Shown piece after piece: positions 27,216 to 34,840 of a stretch of 64,000 nucleotides of DNA. The position numbers were made by a program, and so were the translations under genes. Source of the DNA: Allorhodopirellula heiligendammensis (GTDB taxonomy: Bacteria > Planctomycetota > Planctomycetia > Pirellulales > Pirellulaceae); NCBI RefSeq assembly GCF_007860105.1, contig NZ_SJPU01000002.1, positions 1,663,739-1,727,738 on the forward strand, given 5' to 3'. The notes under the pieces are model-generated. The model was not told the DNA's origin. It did not search any database and was given only the letters and a program-made list of their open reading frames with translations. Position 1 is the first letter of the stretch, and the number at the start of each line of letters is the position of its first letter.

Positions 27216-28643
27216 ATGTCTTGTAATCAAGTAGATTATCCCAACTCACGACGCGACTTTCTGTGCCATACCGGAGGCGGATGTGGGGCGTTGGCGTTCG
27301 CAGCGATGAGCGGGCAATCTCTGATCGCCGGTGACGCCTCCAATCCGGCTGCTACCAAAATTCACGACGGGCTCGGTCGGGCCAAGAACGTCATCTGGTT
27401 GTTCATGGAAGGTGGACCCAGTCATTTGGATTTGTTTGATCGGAAGCCGGCTGTCAACGAGCTGGCGGGTCAGTCGTTGCCAGAGAGTTTTCCACGCCCA
27501 GTCACCGCGATGGGTGAAGCCGATTCACCGATTCTGGAATGCAAGCGGAAATGGGCTCAGCACGGTGAAAGTGGGTTGTGGATTTCCGATTGGTTACCGC
27601 ATCACAGCAGCATCGCTGATGAGCTCTGTGTGATTCACTCATGCGTGTCCGATGGTATCAATCACGCCGGCGGCGTCTGTCAGATGAACACGGGTGCCGT
27701 TTTCGGTGGGCGACCTTCGCTGGGATCGTGGGTTTCGTATGGTCTGGGGGAAGCGAACGAGAACCTACCGGGCTTCGTGGTGATGAAGGATAGCAATTCG
27801 ATGGTCGTCAATGGAGCCCGCGCCTGGGGCGCAGGGTTCATGCCAGCGACCTATCAAGGGGTACTGCTGGAGACTGGCGTTGAACCTATACGCAATCTCA
27901 ATAACCCCAAGAATGTCTCCGCCGCAGAGCAGCAAGGCAAACTGGATTTTATCAATCAACTCAACCGGCGGCACTACGTCGGTCGAGAATCAAGCAGTGA
28001 CTTGGAAGCACGTATTCGCAGCTACGAACTAGCCGCACGCATGCAAACGACTGCCCCCGACGCTGTGGACATTGATCAGGAGCCTGCGCACATTCGCCAG
28101 ATGTACGGACTCGACCAACAAGAGACAGAGGTCTACGGGCGGCAATGCCTGCTCGCGCGGCGAATGGTCGAGCGTGGGGTGCGGTTCATCCAGTTGTATT
28201 CTGGAGCGGGCAGCAAGTGGGACAGCCACAGCAATATCGAAGGGAACCATTCCCGACTGTGCCGGGGCGTCGACCAACCCATCTCCGCGTTGATTACCGA
28301 TCTGAAACAACGGGGGTTGCTCGAGGATACCTTAGTGATTTGGGGCGGTGAATTTGGGCGGACGCCGATGAGCGAAAAAGGATCCGGCCGTGATCACAAC
28401 CCCACCGGTTTCACGATGTGGATGGCGGGCGGCGGCGTCAAAGGTGGTCAAACGATTGGCGCAACGGATGAACTGGGGCTGTACGCAGTCGAGGATAAAT
28501 TGCACGTTCATGATATCCACGCCACCACGCTCGCCCTCTTGGGGCTCGATCATACGAAGGTCGTCTACATGAACAAAGGACGCCCTGAGCGAGTCGACTT
28601 GAACGAAGGCCACGTGCACACTGGAATTGTTTCGGGGGCCTAA
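27216..28643 (+). CDS. DUF1501 protein, Tat-exported, sulfatase-like fold
   Basis: 475 residues. The N-terminus has a twin-arginine motif (SRRDFLCHTGGG) before a weak hydrophobic stretch. The core has MEGGPSHLDLFDRKP (about 65-79), the GQSLPESF region and GGEFGRTPMSEKGSGRDHNP (about 375-394), the pattern of DUF1501, a member of the alkaline phosphatase-like superfamily. It follows the DUF1549 gene by 7 bp and is very probably co-transcribed; the two are a standing pair in planctomycetes. Confidence 0.93.
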   Translation: MSCNQVDYPNSRRDFLCHTGGGCGALAFAAMSGQSLIAGDASNPAATKIHDGLGRAKNVIWLFMEGGPSHLDLFDRKPAVNELAGQSLPESFPRPVTAMGEADSPILECKRKWAQHGESGLWISDWLPHHSSIADELCVIHSCVSDGINHAGGVCQMNTGAVFGGRPSLGSWVSYGLGEANENLPGFVVMKDSNSMVVNGARAWGAGFMPATYQGVLLETGVEPIRNLNNPKNVSAAEQQGKLDFINQLNRRHYVGRESSSDLEARIRSYELAARMQTTAPDAVDIDQEPAHIRQMYGLDQQETEVYGRQCLLARRMVERGVRFIQLYSGAGSKWDSHSNIEGNHSRLCRGVDQPISALITDLKQRGLLEDTLVIWGGEFGRTPMSEKGSGRDHNPTGFTMWMAGGGVKGGQTIGATDELGLYAVEDKLHVHDIHATTLALLGLDHTKVVYMNKGRPERVDLNEGHVHTGIVSGA

Positions 28644-28657
28644 CGCGAACCGCCTAT

Positions 28658-28676
28658 GCGTCGAGCTGATCGACGC
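28658..28676. terminator. Short hairpin between convergent DUF1501 and secreted protein genes
   Basis: GCGTCGA/TCGACGC, a perfect 7-bp stem with a 5-nt loop, lies in the 65-bp gap between two convergent genes. No T-tract is present, so the terminator role is a guess from position. Confidence 0.35.
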
Positions 28677-28708
28677 GGGGAACTCCGATTAGTCGCGATG
28701 ACAGAATA

Positions 28709-30190
28709 CTAGAACTGGATCTGGTACTTCTCAGTCATGGCTCGACGGATATCCGCCGTCATTTTGTCGATCTGGGAAAGCACATTTTTGTAGCTGGCGT
28801 AGTTATTACCACGTGCGTTCGCATCTGTGATGGCTTGATAGTCTGATGTCGAATTAGGATTGTAGTATCCACTGCTGGAGTATCCTACGCCGCCGCCATA
28901 GAAGCCACCGCTGTAGCCGCCGACATTGTAGGAGGTGCCACTTTGGAGGGACTCGTTCGCCTTGATCTGGCCAGCTTGGATGTTGGTCTGCCGTACCGAC
29001 AGGGCATTCCCTCGCAGCAGGTTGGCGACGTCGCTGCCGAACTGCACCATCACAGGATCGACATTGAGTGTTCCCATCTCGTCGAGTTGGCGGGCTTGTT
29101 GGTCGTTCCATTTTGCCATGCCGCCGGTGGTTTTGGATTTATGTTTGCGAACCTGTTCGATCCGTTTGTTAACGTTGTCGAAGTAGTGTTTCGTCGTGTA
29201 GGCGACCCGGTCGGCTTCACTTCCGGGAGAATCGCTGAGGGTGATGAGTTTCTCCGAGACGTTGTCGGCTGCACCGAGCAGGCTAAAGATATTCAGGAGA
29301 CCGGTTAGCGAGGCTTCGGAGATGGGGCCTTGGAAAGATAGTCGATTGCCTTTGACAGTCGCTTCCCATGTCAGGACTTCGGGGGCGGCGGTACCGCTGC
29401 GTTCGAGAATCTCGGCGAGCAAATCACCGGCGATCGGCTTGAGGCTGGCCGGGGACCGTTCAAAATCGACAGCAAGGATGCACTGCGATAGGCTTTCGCG
29501 GCCAATGATCACGCTAACGCCCCGCACGCTGGCGAGGATACCGGCAACCGTCTTGGGCTGCTGCGCTTGGAGCGAATCAAACTTTTCAAGTTTTGCTTCG
29601 AGGGGCACAGCGGACACGATATTGCTCAGTTCAGCGGCGAGCATCATCGAAAGATATGACTCCGGTTGGGCCGATACGGTGGCCAAGTAACTGGAAGCAT
29701 TGAGCGTGCCCGTTGGGGTGATCCAACGACCTAGCAACGAACGGTCGGCCGGTCGCAAGAATCCCAGGCGGTTATCTTTCATGGGAACAAAATAGGTCTG
29801 CCGGGGCGACCAGACGACGTCGTGCCCCACGATCGTATCGATGTAGCCGGAAACGGTCGACGCAAGTTTCGTGGCATCCGTGGGCGATTTGATCATCGCA
29901 TAGCCCGCCTCCCAACGAGGGTGCAAACTAACGAAATCGAGGTCGGAGATCATCCAAAGTTCTTCAATGTTGTCCGTCACGCGCGTGGACAGATCGGCGT
30001 CCTTAGTGAGTTGGTTCAAAGCGGGAACGTTGACGTACAGCACCGCATTGGCCGGGGCCGGTGAGCGTTCGAGCAGCGTGGCTAGTTTCCGTTCCTGGGC
30101 CCAGGCGGGCAGACCGGTGAGGGTCGCGACCGCCAGCGATAGCGAGAGAACGCAGGTTTGAATCGATTTCATGAGCAGGGCCAACTTCAA
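28709..30190 (-). CDS. Secreted protein of unknown function
   Basis: 493 residues with a signal peptide (Met at 30190 or 30169; cleavage near PAWAQ). The mature part starts APANAVLYVNVPALNQL, a pattern of planctomycete exported proteins that evaluate 'value at risk' style beta-alpha domains, distantly like the 945-residue protein at 11668. A Gly/Tyr/Ser-rich run (GGYSGGFYGGGVGYSSSGYY, about 425-445) precedes a helical C-terminus (KMTADIRRAMTEKYQIQF). No enzymatic motif. It stands alone, convergent with DUF1501 and divergent from the SnoaL-like gene. Confidence 0.7.
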   Translation of the reverse strand: MKLALLMKSIQTCVLSLSLAVATLTGLPAWAQERKLATLLERSPAPANAVLYVNVPALNQLTKDADLSTRVTDNIEELWMISDLDFVSLHPRWEAGYAMIKSPTDATKLASTVSGYIDTIVGHDVVWSPRQTYFVPMKDNRLGFLRPADRSLLGRWITPTGTLNASSYLATVSAQPESYLSMMLAAELSNIVSAVPLEAKLEKFDSLQAQQPKTVAGILASVRGVSVIIGRESLSQCILAVDFERSPASLKPIAGDLLAEILERSGTAAPEVLTWEATVKGNRLSFQGPISEASLTGLLNIFSLLGAADNVSEKLITLSDSPGSEADRVAYTTKHYFDNVNKRIEQVRKHKSKTTGGMAKWNDQQARQLDEMGTLNVDPVMVQFGSDVANLLRGNALSVRQTNIQAGQIKANESLQSGTSYNVGGYSGGFYGGGVGYSSSGYYNPNSTSDYQAITDANARGNNYASYKNVLSQIDKMTADIRRAMTEKYQIQF

Positions 30191-30562
30191 GGGCGGATGA
30201 TGTCAGGGTGAGAATTCCGGTGATTGAGCAGGCTCTACCACACCGCAGTGCGGCAGACGCCAATGCGACTAATCTAATCGAAAAGGTAGCTCGTCGCGCC
30301 ATCTACATTCCAGATTTCGACTATCCTGACTCTCTGCGAGGCATGATGCAAATTCGCCAGGTGAACGTCGATTTGTCCAATCGGGAGGCATGGGAAATCG
30401 GAATTGGCAGCCAGGTGCCGGAAAGTCCCCTGGGCCATGGCGACGCGGGTGATTGCTCAAATCGAGGCTGCGGGATTTCTGAGAATGTTTTTGATTCGGG
30501 CCCAGAGTTGGTTACGATATTTGCTCTGAGAATTGGCTTGTGTTTCTGCAAAGGGTTTTGTA
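30191..30562. promoter_or_regulatory. Divergent region upstream of two exported-protein genes
   Basis: 372 bp. Small open frames exist but none has a start, a ribosome site and a plausible protein together. It should hold the promoters for the secreted protein (minus) and the SnoaL-like protein (plus). I see no strong repeat or operator. Confidence 0.4.
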
Positions 30563-31447
30563 ATGCGATTTCGAATGGTACGGCACTGGGTCGCCGCAAC
30601 AATGTTGTTGGGAATGTGCACACCGACCCAGGCGGCCGAAGAGGACTCAAGCGTACGTGATGTGATCAAGGAGTATGTCGCCGCATTCAATGCGAAAGAC
30701 GCCGACAAACTTGCCACGATGTGGGCCGAAGATGCCTCCCACGTCGATCACGAATTGATGCAAACGACCACCGGCCGCGATCAAATCATGGCGGATATTG
30801 AAGTCGTTTTTTCTGAGCCCGATGACATTAAACTCTTTGGAAGTATCGCGTCGGTACGGATGATTACGGGAGAGGTTGCGAGTATCACGGGCGAGGTCGG
30901 CGTGTCGATTAGCGATCAGGATCCCTCGCTGAATCGATTTTCGGCGATCGTCGTGAAAAATGACGACGGTTGGCAAATTGATTCTATGGAAGAAATGCCC
31001 GTGCCCCAGCCATTGTCGAGCGCCGCGGCTCTCGCGCCGCTAGATTGGTTGATCGGCGATTGGCAGGACGCGACCGAGGAGGACCCCGTCCATACTCACG
31101 TGCACCCAGCAGTCGGCGGTGCGTTCCTCCTCCGTTCGTGCACGAGTGAGGCCGCCCAATCTACTCAGATCATTGGGTGGGACGCGCGGGCAAGAGAGAT
31201 TCAATCATGGACCTTTAACAGCGACGGGTCACACGGCCATGCCACCTGGGCCCAAAATGGCGGCGACAGGCTGCTCCGCACCGTGCAGACGCTCGCCGAT
31301 GGTCGCATAGCCTCAGGGACCTATGTGATCCACCGCGAGAATGATGATGAGTTCACGATTAAATTGATGGGGCGAGAAATTGACGGGCAACCCCAGCTGC
31401 CGACCGAACCGGTGACCGTGCGACGCATGCCAGCGGTCAGCAACTAA
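30563..31447 (+). CDS. Secreted SnoaL/DUF4440-like protein (NTF2 fold)
   Basis: About 294 residues from ATG 30563, picked because AAGGG sits about 9 nt upstream and it gives a proper signal peptide (MRFRMVRHWVAATMLLGMC, cleavage near TQAA); a TTG at 30533 is possible but adds ten poor residues. Residues about 30-145 match the NTF2-like pattern (VIKEYVAAFNAKDADKLATM, then TGRDQIMADIEVVF). The second half (about 155-290) looks like a lipocalin-like beta domain that begins LDWLIGDWQDATEED. Function unknown; exported. Confidence 0.8.
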   Translation: MRFRMVRHWVAATMLLGMCTPTQAAEEDSSVRDVIKEYVAAFNAKDADKLATMWAEDASHVDHELMQTTTGRDQIMADIEVVFSEPDDIKLFGSIASVRMITGEVASITGEVGVSISDQDPSLNRFSAIVVKNDDGWQIDSMEEMPVPQPLSSAAALAPLDWLIGDWQDATEEDPVHTHVHPAVGGAFLLRSCTSEAAQSTQIIGWDARAREIQSWTFNSDGSHGHATWAQNGGDRLLRTVQTLADGRIASGTYVIHRENDDEFTIKLMGREIDGQPQLPTEPVTVRRMPAVSN

Positions 31448-31519
31448 CCATGCAGACGTCTCTCGGCGAACCCTTCCCGAAAAGCCTACGCGTTCAAAAC
31501 TGACCCAGAGGATCAATCG

Positions 31520-31942
31520 ATGCGACACAGCAATTGGTATTTTATCGTGGCGATGGCCATCGCGTGGTCATCGGTCAGCGCCAACGACGTCGCTGCCCGA
31601 GGGTTTAAAGGCGGAGGCGGAGGCGGAGGCGCCCGCCCGGGCGGCGGGGGGGCGCGACACGCCAGTATGCCGAATATGAGCGGTGGCGGAGCGCGAGCGT
31701 CGGCGGCTCATCGTCCCAGCGTTAGTCGGCCCAGCGTCAGCCGCCCAACTCCAAGTCGCCCTAGCGTCAGCCGTCCCAGCGTTAGCCGCCCTAGTGTCAG
31801 CCGTCCTAGTGTTAGCGGCCCTAGTGTCAGCCGTCAAGTGTTGACCGCCCCAGCGTCAGTCGTCCCAGCGTTAGTCGCCCAAGTGTCAACAGGCCCAGCA
31901 CGGGTCGGCCGAATATCAGCCGACCAGGAGGTCCCCAGTTAG
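31520..31942 (+). pseudogene. 5' part of a frameshifted low-complexity secreted protein
   Basis: 140 residues: a signal peptide (YFIVAMAIAWSSVSA), a Gly-rich run, then tandem five-residue units RPSVS (15-bp DNA repeats). At about 31835 the repeat pattern jumps to the -1-shifted frame: the PSVSR units stop and a non-repetitive tail (QVLTAPASVV onward) follows, while the other frame resumes SVDRPSVSRPSVSRPSVNRP without a break and runs on into the next entry. One missing C in a CGTCCAAG-type unit explains it. This is the front half of a single gene spanning 31520-33549, either mutated, phase-variable or a sequencing error. Confidence 0.8.
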
Positions 31943-31953
31943 ATCGTCCAAAT

Positions 31954-33549
31954 TTGGGTGGTTCGATCTCAGGCGGGCTCAAGCCTTCGACACGTCCGGG
32001 GCAACGCCCCACGACGCTGCCCGGTCAGAAACCGAACTTGCCCACCACACTGCCGGGCAATAGGCCAAATTTGCCGACGACCCTCCCAGGGACAAAACCG
32101 AACTTACCCACCACACTTCCAGGCAACAAACCAAACCTACCGACAACGCTGCCAGGCACCAGACCTGGTTTGCCCGGCAATCGGCCGAATCGCCCCAGTC
32201 TTCCCAATCTGGGCGGCGGCGGTTCCGACCGCTTTCCTGGCGGTAACCATGAGCGACCCTCGGCGGGTGATCTCGGTGACTTTCTCGGCATCGGCGGCGG
32301 TGTTCGTCCAACGCCGCTGCCAGGCCGACTTCCCAACAATCCTGATAATGCCAATCGCCCCAACCGACCTGGAAATGACCGACCGGGCGATCGTCTGCCA
32401 GGGAATAACCGGCCTGGAATCGACCGACCGGGCAACGACCGACCGGGCAACGATCGCCCCGGCAACAATCGGCCTGGAATCGACCGACCCGGCAACAATC
32501 GACCGGGTAACAACCGACCCGGAATTGACCGACCTGGCAACAATCGACCGGGTAATGACCGACCGATCGTCAATCGGCCCGATAACCGACCTATCAATAT
32601 CGGCGATTTGAATGTGGGCAACACGGTCATCAACAACCGGCCATCCTGGAGCAATATTAATCGAACTTCGGTCAATCGGATCCAGGGGCGATGGGGTAAC
32701 CAAATCGGTGGATTGCATGGCTGGGCTGCGGCACAGCCAAACCGTCTCAATCACTGGCATTCATGGGGCAACGACGTGCGGTTCCGCTGGAATGGCTATC
32801 ACCATCACAACAACTGGTTTGCGGGCAACTGGTGGTACAGTCATCCGGGCGGCCTGTGCCCATATCACTATTACCATAGCTTCAATCGCTACCCGTGGAA
32901 CTACTGGTGGCGCCGTCCGACATGGGCCGCGACGATGGGGTGGTTTACCTGGTCGGCGCCCGCGACGGTGTGGTCGCAACCGATCTACTACGATTATGGC
33001 TCGGGCGGGAACGTGACCTATGAAAACAACAATGTGTATATCAATGGCGAACAAGTCGCGACCGCTGACGAGTTTGCGGAGAGCGCCGCGGCCCTAGCGA
33101 CTGTCACTCCGCCGGCGACCGAGGTTGCGCCAGACGCGGGGCAGCAGGATGCAGCGGAGAGCGATGACTGGATGCCACTGGGCACCTTTGCTCTGTCGAC
33201 TGGTGAGGACGATGTCGAGCCATCGCGCATCGTGCAACTCGCGGTCGATAAATCCGGGATCATTTCGGGAACCGTCTATAATCGCGAAACCGATCAAGCT
33301 GATGCGATTCAAGGACGCGTCGACAAAGACACGCAGCGCGTAGCAATGCGGCTAGGATCGACCGATGAAGTGGTTGCCGAAACGGGCCTGTACAACTTGA
33401 CTCAGGACGAAGCTCCGCTGCTGGTTCATTTCGGAAAAGACCGCGTCGAGAACTATGTGCTCGTTCGATTGGAAGAACCTGAAGACTCCGGTGAAGCCGA
33501 CAGTGATACGGATGACGCGAGCAGCGACAGTGCGGTCGACAGCCTGTGA
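31954..33549 (+). pseudogene. 3' part of the same frameshifted repeat protein
   Basis: 531 residues from a nominal TTG, but the frame is open upstream to the shift at about 31836 and clearly belongs with the preceding fragment. Repeat blocks: LPTTLPGNRPN-type 10-residue units (about 15-85), NRPGIDRPGN-type units (about 140-215, very GC-rich Asn-Arg-Pro-Gly repeats), then a Trp/His/Tyr-rich non-repetitive region (about 235-345) and an acidic C-terminal domain (about 385-531). Probably a surface or cell-envelope protein. The long C-terminal domain has no known match that I can name. Confidence 0.75.
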
Positions 33550-33660
33550 GCGCGTGAGTGCCGGCGTCCCGGTTTGGTTACATTCACCCAACCTGACGCC
33601 GAAATTGGCAGGCAGTGGAGCAACGCGAACGCCGTCCGAAGGTGCTGTTTTGAGAGGCTA

Positions 33661-34575
33661 CTAGCGTGGAGCCTGCCACTGCACCGGTCGATTCGCGGTG
33701 GACATGGATGGTTGGTTGGCTGCAGGCGAAGCATCGACGTAGCCTCCACCCGATGTGGGAGCGGAGGGGGTGGCTGGATTCATGGGAGGTGCTGGTGGGC
33801 TGGGGTTAAGTGGCGCCCATCCGCCTGTATCCGTGCTCGGCAATGGCACTAAGGAGGTGGCAGGATATTGTCCCGGTTGCGGCGAGCTGTTTGCCTGCTG
33901 TTGCGGATAGCTGGGTTGGGGCATGTAACCTGGCGCAGGGGCGGCCTGCACGTTGGTCGCTCCGGCGGGAGGCGTATAGCCCACCGGCGCGGAGTATCCT
34001 GGCGGCGGCGGCGCTCCGGTCAGATCGTTGATGGGCATACCACCGCTGCGGACGCTGCTCACCGGATCGCGAGACAGATCCATGTTTGGATTGTAGGGCG
34101 CTGTGGGATAGGCACTGGTTTCCTGCCATGGTGAACCCGCAGCATTTGCGGCCGCGGCGTTGTTTGGGGGAGCGGCGAAACCGCCTGCTGCCGCGACGTT
34201 ATTGCCACCCGCAGAGTCGTTGTACGCCATCGGGGCAATATTGGGCGGTGCGTAATTGGCGGGCATGGCATTGGTCCCTCCCAGGGCCTGGCCATTGGGA
34301 TTTCCGTACGACCCGGTGGCTGGCGGCGGTACGCGGGCGGAGGCACCAAAGGGGCCTAGCGCGGGCAGTGTCGGGCCCGTCATGGGGGCTTGGCCGGGCA
34401 TGCCGCTGATCGGAGCCATCCCCGCCGTCCCCGTTGGCGCACCGGCTTGTCGACATCCCGATGCGATCATCAGCACCGACGCGCACCCCACAACAAAACC
34501 GCACGTCTTTCCGAACGGGAGGCGGGCAGCGGCGGTCAGGAGCGGGCGGTTCGCGTTCTGGGATTTCAACATCAT
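33661..34575 (-). CDS. Pro/Gly-rich putative lipoprotein
   Basis: 304 residues. Signal peptide with a lipobox (VLMIASGC, Cys about 41) suggests lipid anchoring. The remainder is low complexity: Pro, Ala, Gly, Gln and Asn (PPPGYSAPVGYTPPAG; YMPQPSYPQQQAN), with no catalytic motif. Possibly an envelope spacer. Transcribed on its own, convergent with the repeat protein gene. Confidence 0.7.
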   Translation of the reverse strand: MMLKSQNANRPLLTAAARLPFGKTCGFVVGCASVLMIASGCRQAGAPTGTAGMAPISGMPGQAPMTGPTLPALGPFGASARVPPPATGSYGNPNGQALGGTNAMPANYAPPNIAPMAYNDSAGGNNVAAAGGFAAPPNNAAAANAAGSPWQETSAYPTAPYNPNMDLSRDPVSSVRSGGMPINDLTGAPPPPGYSAPVGYTPPAGATNVQAAPAPGYMPQPSYPQQQANSSPQPGQYPATSLVPLPSTDTGGWAPLNPSPPAPPMNPATPSAPTSGGGYVDASPAANQPSMSTANRPVQWQAPR

Positions 34576-34840
34576 AGGGATGTTTCCGATCGATCAATCG
34601 AGTGGGCTCGAGCGGCACGAAACATCTTCGTATTCGCTTGGATTACCCGGCTTTAACAAAACTTGACATTTTGTCGAAAGACCAGAATGGGTGGTGAACA
34701 GCCGCTCTTTCTTTTCCGCTATCCGCCGAGCATCGTCGCAGGCTATGGTGAAAGTAGCCGACGAGAAATTAGGACGACGGATAAGTAGGTTGACAGGTAT
34801 TGGTCGGTGGATTTGCCGTTTTTTTAACGAGGTACCGCAC

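Noticed and set aside
30208-30660. 150-codon plus-strand frame over the divergent region
   Set aside because: No signal peptide or known motif and it overlaps the better-supported SnoaL-like start at 30563.
31568-31837. Minus-strand repeat frame with TADTRAANTRTADTR runs
   Set aside because: It is the antisense of the RPSVS repeats on the plus strand.
32025-32750. Minus-strand frame with LPGRLLPGRS repeats
   Set aside because: Antisense of the Asn-Arg-Pro-Gly repeat protein; the plus-strand frame has the signal peptide and a non-repetitive domain.
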